NCBI RefSeq assembly: GCF_001632745.1
Contig: NZ_LQRT01000002.1
Coordinates: 62,001-126,000, forward strand
Origin: Aquimarina aggregata
Lineage (GTDB): Bacteria; Bacteroidota; Bacteroidia; Flavobacteriales; Flavobacteriaceae
Reading direction: 5' to 3'
Length of the DNA: 64,000 bases
The notes under the pieces were generated by a model that saw only the letters and a program-made list of their open reading frames with translations, was not told the DNA's origin and did not search any database. How positions within the stretch are numbered: the first letter of the stretch is position 1; the number at the start of each line of letters is the position of its first letter. The translations under genes were made by a program, and so were the position numbers. Below, piece after piece: positions 32,658 to 41,175 of this stretch.

Positions 32658-35483
32658 TTACAACTGTCTATCAGGTTCACGTCGTTTATCCCATTTGATA
32701 TCACTTAAAACATTAGATTTAATACCAATAAAGAAATTCCATGAGGTACGTTCGCTAAACGGAATCCAGTTAAAATTCATAACCCAACTTTCAAGATCTC
32801 TTTGAAATCTAAAATTAGTAAAAGTAAAACCAGGGTTTCTGAAATCATATCCCGATGATACACCAACACTCCATCTTGGAGCAAGTTCTACATCTCCAGA
32901 AAACATGACTGAATTCGATGATATTTCATTTTGCCTTGCATTATTACTGTAGTTTACATTATATGAGATCCGCAAGGTCCATGGGATTTTGTAATTATAA
33001 TTTTGAACGTCCTGATTAGTGTCTTTGCTTTTATCCTTATCGTATGATCTATTCTCTCCAAAATCTGTGACGCCCCCAAAAAGATTATCAGGCCTACCTT
33101 CGTTTCTAAAGTTTTGATTTTCTAAGGGGTCTTCATTTGATTTTCCTTTTTCAAAATCTTTACTTGAAAAAGAATATCCAAAGTTTGCACTAGCTCGTGT
33201 AAGTCTAAATAAACTCCCCCCATTATCGATGTTCCAAACATCAATTCTACGGTTATTGTTATCTAAGGCATATGGATCTAACTGAGCATTAAAATTAATG
33301 TCTAATTTATTCTGGACAATAGGGATATTTCCTGATATTGCAATAGGACTTAGATTAAGGGTATCAGCAGCTATATTATACGACGTACTAATATTTAAAT
33401 TATTTAATATTGTTACTTTTTTCGCTTCAAGAGCAGTAGAATCCTTACTGCGCACTTTCATTTCTAAGTTATTACTTAAAGAAAAACCAATACTACTTGA
33501 AAATACGTTACTTGGAGCTCCAAAAAAGCCACCTTCAAATCTCGAATACACTACATCTTCAACTCCTGTTTCAATTTCTGGAGTTGTAGGGTTATCTTCA
33601 ATAGGTCGTTCATAAGATGTATAAAACTGACCAAAATCAGGATTGATGCTGTAGCTTATAGACGGTCTCATGGTATGCCTAATAGCCTCTATTTTTTTAC
33701 CTTTTTTAAAATTAAAAGTACCATATATAGTAGTCCCTAGACTTGTAGAAAAATTATATGTACGGTAGGAATCAAAGCCTTTTATGGTGTCTCTTTGTAC
33801 GCCTCCCTGACCATTGTTAAGTTCAGGATCAAATTCTTGATCTATGGTTTCAAAGACCCAATTTTCTTGATAATTTGTTCCAGCACTAGCACTGATATAT
33901 CTAAAAATTTTAAAATTTGTACTTATAGGTATAGAGTGCTGTATTCCCGCTCTAGCTTCGTCGAACATTCGAGCTGAGAATAAGTCATCATCTGTAGTAG
34001 TAATTCTGTTTTCTGCTCTAACATTATATTGTGTATTAATATTTTGAATAATCCCTTTTTTGACACCTACTTTTGGAGCAAAAGGAAAAACTCTTGATAC
34101 ACTGGCATTAATATTAGGTAAAGTCATATTTACAGTACCTGTATTTGTATTAGAGTTATGCGTAGCAGCTGCATTAAAATTAACCTGTGGGTCTCCAGGA
34201 AAAGTTTTCGAATATGATATAGAAGAACTAATCTGGTTATTTAAGAAGTTACCCGTGTTAAGTTGATTAGTTGATTGTTGAAAAAAGTCACTACTACCAA
34301 AATTTACAGAAGCAGAAAAACGAGAATTAGGATTCGCTTTAGCATCTTGGCTATGAGTCCACTGTATGTTATAAGTAGTTCTTTGGGCAAAATCGGGAAA
34401 ACCTCTTTCACTTGTAAGGTTGTTTTCGTATCTAAACCTTAAGTTTCCTCTAAATTTATATCGTTTTGCATATGCTGATTCAACGGCTAAAGTATAACTC
34501 CCATTAGTATAATAATCTCCTAGGAGTGTCAAATCTGCATAATCACTAAGTGCAAAGTAATACCCACCATTCTGTAGAAAATAGCCACGATTTCTTTCTT
34601 CACCAGGATTAGGGATAATAAAACCCGATGTTCTATCTTCTGTAAGCGGGAAATAACCAAAGGGCAAACCTAATATAGTTGGCACATCAGCAATAAACAT
34701 ATTTACTAATCCCGTAACAATTTTTTTCTTAGGAACAAATTTGATACGTCTAGCGTAGAAATAATACTCAGGATCTTCTATATTTTCTGAAGTTGTAAAT
34801 TTTACATTTTTCATATAAACAACAGAGTCATTTTCTCTCTTTGAAACTTCATTCTTGATTTTAAAACCATTTTGCTCGGTCCTGGAATTATAGATTAAAG
34901 CCTTTTCTGTATCAAAATTAAATCGAATAGAATCTGGTTCTACTATATTTTGTGATTGTTTGAATATGGGAGTTTGTGTATAATTGCCTAAAGAATCTTT
35001 AATACCATAAGCATAAACTTCATTTTTTTCGTTATCAACAACGATAAATCCAGCATTAATCTGCATATCACCATAGATGATTTCTGCCTCATTGTATAAG
35101 TACATTTTGTTTTCTCTACGACTTAAACGCATATAATCAGTTGATTTGTAATCAACTTTATCCGTTAAGAGCTGTGATTCTGCAGCTAAACTGTCTTTTT
35201 TTGTTGTATCCTGAGCTTTTTCACTTAAGAGTTTTTCTGGGTTAATCTTAATCCCGTTTTGTTGAGTAATTATCGAATCCTTTTTGTTTATAGGGGTTAT
35301 CCCCGAAATCGAATCCTTAACAGCAGGAATAGGTACCTCTGTAGTCTCATTTGTTTCTTGTGCAGTAACTTGACAAAAACAAAAAAGTGAAAAACTTAGT
35401 GAATAAACTATCTGTCGTACCTTTGTTTGCAATGGTTTAAATCCTATTTTTGTGAAACTATGGCTTAGTTTTTGAAGTGCCAA
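32658..35483 (-). CDS. lptD: LPS-assembly outer-membrane protein LptD
   Basis: This 941-residue protein has an N-terminal signal (SLSFSLFCFCQVTAQ), a Ser/Lys-rich linker, an OstA-like jellyroll (about residues 105-250: YKSTDYMRLSRRENKMYLYNEAEI, INAGFIVVDNEKNEVYA) and a large C-terminal beta-barrel rich in alternating strands. FGYFPLTEDRTSGFIIPNPGEE is the conserved plug/barrel junction of Bacteroidota LptD. It inserts lipopolysaccharide into the outer leaflet with LptE. It diverges from the amidase gene across about 200 bp that must hold promoters for both, and it precedes the RidA gene. Confidence 0.93.
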   Translation of the reverse strand: MALQKLSHSFTKIGFKPLQTKVRQIVYSLSFSLFCFCQVTAQETNETTEVPIPAVKDSISGITPINKKDSIITQQNGIKINPEKLLSEKAQDTTKKDSLAAESQLLTDKVDYKSTDYMRLSRRENKMYLYNEAEIIYGDMQINAGFIVVDNEKNEVYAYGIKDSLGNYTQTPIFKQSQNIVEPDSIRFNFDTEKALIYNSRTEQNGFKIKNEVSKRENDSVVYMKNVKFTTSENIEDPEYYFYARRIKFVPKKKIVTGLVNMFIADVPTILGLPFGYFPLTEDRTSGFIIPNPGEERNRGYFLQNGGYYFALSDYADLTLLGDYYTNGSYTLAVESAYAKRYKFRGNLRFRYENNLTSERGFPDFAQRTTYNIQWTHSQDAKANPNSRFSASVNFGSSDFFQQSTNQLNTGNFLNNQISSSISYSKTFPGDPQVNFNAAATHNSNTNTGTVNMTLPNINASVSRVFPFAPKVGVKKGIIQNINTQYNVRAENRITTTDDDLFSARMFDEARAGIQHSIPISTNFKIFRYISASAGTNYQENWVFETIDQEFDPELNNGQGGVQRDTIKGFDSYRTYNFSTSLGTTIYGTFNFKKGKKIEAIRHTMRPSISYSINPDFGQFYTSYERPIEDNPTTPEIETGVEDVVYSRFEGGFFGAPSNVFSSSIGFSLSNNLEMKVRSKDSTALEAKKVTILNNLNISTSYNIAADTLNLSPIAISGNIPIVQNKLDINFNAQLDPYALDNNNRRIDVWNIDNGGSLFRLTRASANFGYSFSSKDFEKGKSNEDPLENQNFRNEGRPDNLFGGVTDFGENRSYDKDKSKDTNQDVQNYNYKIPWTLRISYNVNYSNNARQNEISSNSVMFSGDVELAPRWSVGVSSGYDFRNPGFTFTNFRFQRDLESWVMNFNWIPFSERTSWNFFIGIKSNVLSDIKWDKRREPDRQL

Positions 35484-35685
35484 AATTACATATATTTTTG
35501 ATGCCTAGATTGTAATTGGTAAAAAAATAAAAAAATATGTTATTTAGATATTTTAAAACCCATTTAAATAGTTGGGTTATAGTATCTTTTTTATGAAGCA
35601 TATAATTATTATTTTTTCATGTCTGTTATTAAATACGGGAACAAAAATGGAATGTTTCAATTTTATAGTAAATTATTTGTAGTTG

Positions 35686-36813
35686 ATGAAACGAAATATA
35701 ACATATAGTATTTTTCTGGGAGTTGTAATTTTTATAATATACGGGTTTCAGAATCCCGAAACTTTACAAGAAAAAAAGAAATTTGTAGTAGTTTTAGATG
35801 CAGGACATGGGGGACATGATTCTGGTAATAGAGGAAACGGATATGAAGAAAAAACTATTTCTTTAAATGTAGTGTTATCTGTTGGTAAGGCATTAGAAAA
35901 AGACCCTAGGTTTAAGGTTGTATATACCCGAAAAACTGATAATTTTATAGAGTTGCATGAACGAGGTAGTATTGCCAATAAGGCAGGAGCAGATCTTTTT
36001 GTTTCTGTACATTGCAATTCTCACCGTTCCCAAGCCTACGGTACAGAAACATTTGTTTTAGGATTGCATGCAAATGATGAAAACTTTAATGTGGCTAAAA
36101 ACGAAAATTCAGTTATTCTTTTAGAAGATAATTATGAAGCCAATTATGATGGTTTTGATCCTAATTCTCCAGAATCTATAATAGGGCTAACATTAATGCA
36201 AGAAGAATATTTGGACCAAAGCCTTACACTCGCCAGTTTTGTTCAAAACAGGTTTAAAAAGACATTAAGTAGAAAAAGTCGTGGAGTAAAACAAGCTGGA
36301 TTTGTAGTACTACACCAAACATATATGCCTAGTGTTCTTATAGAACTTGGTTTTTTAACCAATAATAAAGAAGGTAAATTTTTAAATTCTAAGAAAGGAC
36401 AGGCCGAAATGGCAAAATCTATTGTAACCTCTATAATAGATTATAAAGAAAGTCTAGATGCTATATATTATGTTCCAAAAACAGAGACTCCTAAGGTAGT
36501 AGAAACGAAGACACCTAAAATAGAAGGAGGACAGGTGTACGAAGATGTTGTTTTTAAAGTGCAAATTGCTGCCGGTTCAACCGATATAGAGTTGCAACCC
36601 TTTAACTTTAACGGGCTTGATCAATTGTCAAAAATTAAGTCTGGGGACTTGTATAAATATTATTTTGGAAGTACCTCTAACTATACTCTAATACAGGAGC
36701 TTAAAGAAATTGCAACAGGAAAAGGATACGATTCTAGTTTTATAGCAGCTTTTCGGAATAATGAAGCAATTCCTTTAACAGAAGCACTAAAAGCTAATAT
36801 TTCTTCTAATTAA
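35686..36813 (+). CDS. N-acetylmuramoyl-L-alanine amidase (AmiC type)
   Basis: The protein is about 375 residues. ATG at 35686 follows a TTG by 3 nt and is the better start. A signal anchor comes first, then an Amidase_3 domain: VVLDAGHGGHDSG holds the first zinc His, YEEK a ligand Glu, FVSVHCNSH the second His, and VLIELGFLTN the catalytic Glu. After about residue 285 a SPOR-like C-terminal domain (FKVQIAAGSTDIELQPFNFN ... YTLIQELKEIATGKGYDSSF) probably binds denuded peptidoglycan. It cleaves peptide stems in cell separation. MlaD follows 86 bp later. Confidence 0.93.
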   Translation: MKRNITYSIFLGVVIFIIYGFQNPETLQEKKKFVVVLDAGHGGHDSGNRGNGYEEKTISLNVVLSVGKALEKDPRFKVVYTRKTDNFIELHERGSIANKAGADLFVSVHCNSHRSQAYGTETFVLGLHANDENFNVAKNENSVILLEDNYEANYDGFDPNSPESIIGLTLMQEEYLDQSLTLASFVQNRFKKTLSRKSRGVKQAGFVVLHQTYMPSVLIELGFLTNNKEGKFLNSKKGQAEMAKSIVTSIIDYKESLDAIYYVPKTETPKVVETKTPKIEGGQVYEDVVFKVQIAAGSTDIELQPFNFNGLDQLSKIKSGDLYKYYFGSTSNYTLIQELKEIATGKGYDSSFIAAFRNNEAIPLTEALKANISSN

Positions 36814-36870
36814 TCTAAATAAATACTAAGAATTCCTCAAAGAATAGGTAGTAGAAAAGTTTTTTTATTC

Positions 36871-36878
36871 TAAATTTG
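36871..36878 (+). promoter_or_regulatory. Possible -7 element for the MlaD gene
   Basis: TAAATTTG matches the Bacteroidota TAnnTTTG consensus and lies 21 nt before the TTG start at 36900. No TTG is found at -33 spacing, so this is tentative. Confidence 0.35.
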
Positions 36879-36899
36879 TGTCCTAAAACATAATATATT

Positions 36900-37850
36900 T
36901 TGAAATTTACTCGAGAAGTTAAAACAGGAATTTTAGCGATATGCGCTATAGCACTTTTGATTTTTGGATATAGCTTTTTAAAAGGGAAAAATCTTCTCGA
37001 AAATGATAGAACATTATATGCAGTCTATAAAAATGTCGAGGGATTAATACCATCTTCCCCCGTTACTATAAATGGCTTAGTGGTTGGTCAGGTAGTATCT
37101 ATCGATTTTGCTGATACCGAAGGTAATTTGGTCGTAGAGTTTACAGTTGGTAATGATTTTTCATTTTCTAAAAATAGTGAAGCAAAAGTATATGGCGGAG
37201 GCTTAATAGGAGGAAAATCTTTAGCAATAATGCCAAAGTATGAAAAAGGACTTGAAGCAAAAGATAGGGATACGTTACCAGGCAGAGTAGAAGCTGGTTT
37301 GTTAGAATTGGTAAATGATAAGTTAGCACCTTTACAAGAAAAGTTAGAAGCCGCTATAACCGATGCAGATACATTGTTGACATCTGTTAACGGTATTCTT
37401 AATGTAGATAATAAAAATAACCTTAATACTATTTTTAAAGATTTAAGTGAGAGCGTAAAAGACTTTAAAGGAACATCAAGAAGGTTAAATAACCTTATGA
37501 TAGCTAATGAAGATAAATTGAGTAATGCATTTAGAAATGCAGATGAAATTTCTACGAAATTAAATAAAGTGTCAGATTCATTGTCAAATATCAATATTGG
37601 TAAAATAGGAAAGGAATTGGAAGCTGTCTTAGTTAATTTTGATAAAATTTCACAAGATTTAAAGTCAGGAAAAGGTACAGCAGGAAAATTGTTGAAGGAT
37701 GATAAATTATACGATAATTTAGAAAAGACAAGTAAACAATTAGAGCTTTTACTTCAGGACTTAAGACTAAATCCAAAACGTTACGTTCATATTTCTGTTT
37801 TTGGAAAGAAAAATGCACCATACGAAAAACCAACAGACTCAATAAATTAA
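36900..37850 (+). CDS. MlaD/MCE-domain lipid-transport protein
   Basis: This 316-residue protein has one N-terminal membrane anchor (TGILAICAIALLIFGYSFLKG), an MCE domain (VEGLIPSSPVTINGLVVGQV through GGLIGGKSLAI) and a C-terminal helical part with regular polar heptads that should form a coiled coil. MCE proteins form hexameric rings carrying phospholipid between membranes, as MlaD does in E. coli. TTG at 36900 is the only start that preserves the anchor. The permease and ATPase genes are not adjacent. It is 10 bp upstream of the Fe-S protein gene. Confidence 0.92.
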   Translation: MKFTREVKTGILAICAIALLIFGYSFLKGKNLLENDRTLYAVYKNVEGLIPSSPVTINGLVVGQVVSIDFADTEGNLVVEFTVGNDFSFSKNSEAKVYGGGLIGGKSLAIMPKYEKGLEAKDRDTLPGRVEAGLLELVNDKLAPLQEKLEAAITDADTLLTSVNGILNVDNKNNLNTIFKDLSESVKDFKGTSRRLNNLMIANEDKLSNAFRNADEISTKLNKVSDSLSNINIGKIGKELEAVLVNFDKISQDLKSGKGTAGKLLKDDKLYDNLEKTSKQLELLLQDLRLNPKRYVHISVFGKKNAPYEKPTDSIN

Positions 37851-37860
37851 TTAATAGATT

Positions 37861-39189
37861 ATGCAATACATACCTAATATCTTATTTGTAATTGCCTTAG
37901 TGGCTGGGATTGGATATTTTATAAAGAATATCCGTAAGGTTATTCGTAACATTCGCCTTGGTAAAGATGTAGATAGGTCAGATGATAAAGCAGCGCGATT
38001 TAAAAATATGGCTATGATTGCTCTAGGGCAGTCTAAAATGGTAAGAAGACCAATAGCAGGTATTTTACATATCGTGGTTTACATAGGTTTTATTATTATT
38101 AATATAGAGGTGCTCGAGATTATTATCGATGGTATTTTTGGTACGCATAGAATATTTTCATTCTTAGGACCACTTTATGACTTTCTGATTGGCTCATTCG
38201 AGATTTTAGCATTTTTAGTATTTGTAGGAGTTATTTTATTTTGGACACGTCGTAATGTTATTAAACTTAAACGTTTTTGGAACCCCGAGATGAAAGGATG
38301 GCCTAAAAATGATGGTAATCTTATCTTGTATTTCGAAATGGTATTAATGACCTTATTTTTGGTTATGAATGCTGCTGATCTACAGTTACAAGAATTAGGT
38401 TCTGGGCATTATATCAGCGCAGGATCATATCCAATAAGTCAGTTTATTTCTCCGCTTTTTGAAGGAATGTCAGAAGGAAGCCTTATACTTTTAGAAAGAG
38501 GAGCCTGGTGGTTGCATATTCTTGGAATCCTAGTGTTTTTGAACTATTTATATTTCTCTAAACACTTGCATATTTTATTAGCTTTCCCGAATACATACTA
38601 TGGAGATTTAAAACCCAAAGGGCAACTAGATAATCTAGAAGCAGTTACCAAAGAAGTAATGTTAATGATGGATCCTAATGCTGATCCGTTTGCAGCTCCT
38701 GCAGAAGATCAGGCAGAAGAAGGTGAACCTGAAAAGTTTGGAGCTTCGGATGTTATGGATCTTAATTGGGCACAATTACTTAATGCTTATACTTGTACCG
38801 AGTGTGGGCGTTGTACTAGTGAATGTCCTGCAAATCAAACAGGAAAGAAACTTTCTCCTCGTAAAATAATGATGGATACTAGAGATCGTCTTAAAGAAGT
38901 GGGAGATAATATTGATAAGAATGGTAGTTTTGTCGATGATGGTAAACAATTATTAAACGACTATATTTCGACAGAAGAACTATGGGCATGTACAAGTTGT
39001 AACGCTTGTGTTGAGGCTTGCCCTGTAAGCATAAGTCCATTGTCAATCATTATGGATATGAGACGTTATTTAGTAATGGAAGAGAGTGCAGCACCAACAG
39101 ATCTAAATAATATGATGTCTAATATAGAAAATAACGGAGCTCCATGGCCATTTAACCAAATGGATAGAGTAAACTGGAGTAAAGAATAA
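37861..39189 (+). CDS. Membrane Fe-S oxidoreductase (heterodisulfide-reductase-like)
   Basis: This 442-residue protein has about five membrane helices in the first 250 residues. Two 4Fe-4S motifs of the form CxxCxxCxxxCP follow: CTECGRCTSECP near 313 and CTSCNACVEACP near 378. This is the layout of membrane Fe-S oxidoreductases with a NarI-like/HdrE-like anchor and a GlpC/HdrC-like iron-sulfur part. The CCG-domain partner lies 570 bp downstream (39760-40551), with an unrelated HAD-like gene between. Together they may pass electrons from a dehydrogenase to quinone; the donor is unknown. Confidence 0.88.
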   Translation: MQYIPNILFVIALVAGIGYFIKNIRKVIRNIRLGKDVDRSDDKAARFKNMAMIALGQSKMVRRPIAGILHIVVYIGFIIINIEVLEIIIDGIFGTHRIFSFLGPLYDFLIGSFEILAFLVFVGVILFWTRRNVIKLKRFWNPEMKGWPKNDGNLILYFEMVLMTLFLVMNAADLQLQELGSGHYISAGSYPISQFISPLFEGMSEGSLILLERGAWWLHILGILVFLNYLYFSKHLHILLAFPNTYYGDLKPKGQLDNLEAVTKEVMLMMDPNADPFAAPAEDQAEEGEPEKFGASDVMDLNWAQLLNAYTCTECGRCTSECPANQTGKKLSPRKIMMDTRDRLKEVGDNIDKNGSFVDDGKQLLNDYISTEELWACTSCNACVEACPVSISPLSIIMDMRRYLVMEESAAPTDLNNMMSNIENNGAPWPFNQMDRVNWSKE

Positions 39190-39250
39190 ATGATCACGTA
39201 TTAATTTAAATTAACCAATTAACCATTTAAACTAAAGAGAAATAATAGTT

Positions 39251-39697
39251 ATGAAGAAGGAAGAAGTAGAAAAATTACTACACGATAAAGTAGAGGCAGG
39301 AGAGCATATTAGCCCTGTACTTCCAGAAGGTATCAAAAATTATTTAATTGATATCGATGGTACAATTACAGAAGATGTACCGAATGAAGAACCAGAACGT
39401 ATGGTTACATGTGAACCATTTCCAGATGCTTTAGTAACATTAAACAAATGGTTTGATGAAGGACATATCATATGTTTCTTTACATCGCGAACAGAAGAAC
39501 ATAGAGGAGTAACAGAATCTTGGTTAAATAAACATGGATTTAAGTATCATAGCCTGTTAATGGGTAAACCAAGAGGAGGGAATTATCATTGGATTGATAA
39601 TCACTTAGTAAAAGCAACTCGATACACAGGTAAATTTACAGAATTGGTAGAGAGAGTGGTGACTATAGAGGTTTTTGATGACGGAAAACACGATTAA
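39251..39697 (+). CDS. HAD-like phosphatase (DxDGT) domain protein
   Basis: This 148-residue protein has a HAD-type nucleophile motif IDIDGTI near residue 36 and motif II in FTSRTEEHRG near 81. A HKHGFKYHS/GKPRGG region follows, with a late Asp in IDNHLV. The EPFPDALVTLNKWFDEGH segment is the cap-less spacing seen in small HAD phosphatases; flavobacterial databases often call this protein phosphoheptose isomerase, but no isomerase feature is seen. The substrate is unknown. It is inserted between the two Fe-S oxidoreductase genes in the same direction, so co-transcribed. Confidence 0.75.
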   Translation: MKKEEVEKLLHDKVEAGEHISPVLPEGIKNYLIDIDGTITEDVPNEEPERMVTCEPFPDALVTLNKWFDEGHIICFFTSRTEEHRGVTESWLNKHGFKYHSLLMGKPRGGNYHWIDNHLVKATRYTGKFTELVERVVTIEVFDDGKHD

Positions 39698-39759
39698 ATA
39701 AGTGGTTTTCCTATCCACCTTCTTTTAAATAAGGAATTAAGAAAAATAAAGTATTAAAT

Positions 39760-40551
39760 ATGAGCGAAACTATAAAAGTACCCACAATGGCAGAGTATAT
39801 GGCCGAAGGTAAAAAACCCGAAGTGCTATTTTGGGTAGGTTGTGCAGGTAGTTTTGATGATAGGGCGAAAAAGATTACAAAAGCATTTGTAAAACTACTT
39901 CATAGTGCAAATGTTGATTTTGCAGTTTTAGGAACAGAAGAAAGTTGTACAGGAGATCCTGCAAAACGAGCTGGAAATGAATTTTTATTTCAAATGCAAG
40001 CAGTTACCAATATTGAGGTAATGAATGCATATGAAATAAAAAAGGTTGTAACAGCCTGCCCTCATTGTTTTAATACCTTAAAAAATGAATATCCAGTCTT
40101 AGGAGGTGATTATGATGTTATGCATCATACCCAATTTCTTAAGTCTTTATTAGATGAAGGTAGATTAACTGTAGAAGGAGGTAAATTTAAAGGGAAACGA
40201 ATTACTTTTCATGATCCATGTTACCTGGGTAGAGCAAATAATGTTTATGAAGCACCAAGAGACTTACTTAAAAAATTAGAAGTTGAGTTGATTGAAATGA
40301 AACGCTGTAAACGAAATGGTTTATGTTGTGGTGCTGGAGGTGCTCAAATGTTCAAAGAACCAGAACCAGGTAATAAAGATGTAAATATCGAAAGAACAGA
40401 AGATGCTTTAGAGACAAAACCCGATATAATTGCCGCTGGTTGTCCGTTTTGTAACACTATGATGACCGATGGTGTTAAGAATAAAGAAAAAGAAGATAGT
40501 ATTGATGTTATGGATGTTGCAGAGCTTATAGCTAATGCACAAGATTTATAA
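39760..40551 (+). CDS. CCG-domain (HdrB/LldE-like) Fe-S protein
   Basis: This 263-residue cytoplasmic protein has two cysteine-rich CCG modules: GCAGSFD plus EESCTGDPAKR and CPHCFNTL in the first, then HDPCYLGR, CCGAGGAQMF and GCPFCNTMM in the second. This is the HdrB/GlpC-C/LldE-like pattern, which binds an unusual noncubane or 4Fe-4S centre at a disulfide or quinone-linked active site. It is the soluble partner of the membrane Fe-S protein at 37861-39189. The unit ends with a strong terminator 31 nt after the stop. Confidence 0.92.
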   Translation: MSETIKVPTMAEYMAEGKKPEVLFWVGCAGSFDDRAKKITKAFVKLLHSANVDFAVLGTEESCTGDPAKRAGNEFLFQMQAVTNIEVMNAYEIKKVVTACPHCFNTLKNEYPVLGGDYDVMHHTQFLKSLLDEGRLTVEGGKFKGKRITFHDPCYLGRANNVYEAPRDLLKKLEVELIEMKRCKRNGLCCGAGGAQMFKEPEPGNKDVNIERTEDALETKPDIIAAGCPFCNTMMTDGVKNKEKEDSIDVMDVAELIANAQDL

Positions 40552-40581
40552 TATATTTATCAAATAAAGTACAATTTAAGT

Positions 40582-40617
40582 AGAGTTAATATGTTTTTCA
40601 TATTAACTCTTTTTTTA
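40582..40617 (+). terminator. Strong rho-independent terminator of the MlaD/Fe-S unit
   Basis: A 12-bp perfect stem (AGAGTTAATATG at 40582-40593, CATATTAACTCT at 40599-40610) has a 5-nt T loop and is followed by seven T. It is one of the clearest terminators in the window. Confidence 0.9.
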
Positions 40618-40682
40618 AATAGATTCTAAAGGGAAATAGTAATAGTTTTTGCTATTTTAGTAAAAAAGTAAAAAGATAGGTA

Positions 40683-41168
40683 ATGTTGGTAGACTTCAAT
40701 GAACTTCCTGAAACATCTAGAGTGTGGATTTATCAAGCAAATAGATCATTTTCTCAAGAGGAATTGGAAGAAATTAAAAATAAATTAAACGAATTTTTAG
40801 AGCAATGGACAGCACATGGTTCGGATCTTAAAGCTAGTTATGAAATTAAATATAAAAGATTCATAACAATAGGATTAGATCAAGGACTTAATCCTGCTAC
40901 TGGTTGCTCAATAGATGCTTCAGTACATTTTATCCAAGATTTAGAACAACTATATAGTGTTGATTTGATGGATAAGATGAATGTTTCCTTTAAACAAGGA
41001 GAATTTGTAGCTTATAAAACGCTATCAGATTTTAAGATGATGGCCAAAAAAAGATCAGTATCCCCAAATACTATCGTTTTCAATAACCTAGTGACTAATA
41101 TTGCCGAATATCGAACCAATTGGGAAGTCCCAGCAAAAGATAGTTGGCACAACCGGTTTTTAAACTAA
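40683..41168 (+). CDS. Conserved Bacteroidota protein of unknown function
   Basis: This 161-residue soluble protein begins MLVDFNELPETSRVWIYQ and shows SFSQEELEEIKNKL, GCSIDASVHF, and VYKTL-like strand segments. It has no Walker A or B, signature or membrane motif, although database names for such proteins include 'ABC transporter ATPase'; I see no support for that name. It lies between the Fe-S terminator and the GH3/serine hydrolase gene, which starts 7 bp after its stop with GTG, so the two may be coupled. No function is offered. Confidence 0.8.
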   Translation: MLVDFNELPETSRVWIYQANRSFSQEELEEIKNKLNEFLEQWTAHGSDLKASYEIKYKRFITIGLDQGLNPATGCSIDASVHFIQDLEQLYSVDLMDKMNVSFKQGEFVAYKTLSDFKMMAKKRSVSPNTIVFNNLVTNIAEYRTNWEVPAKDSWHNRFLN

Positions 41169-41175
41169 AATTTTC

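Noticed and set aside
40683..41168. Naming this gene an ABC-transporter ATPase
   Set aside because: There is no Walker A, Walker B or ABC signature in the 161 residues.
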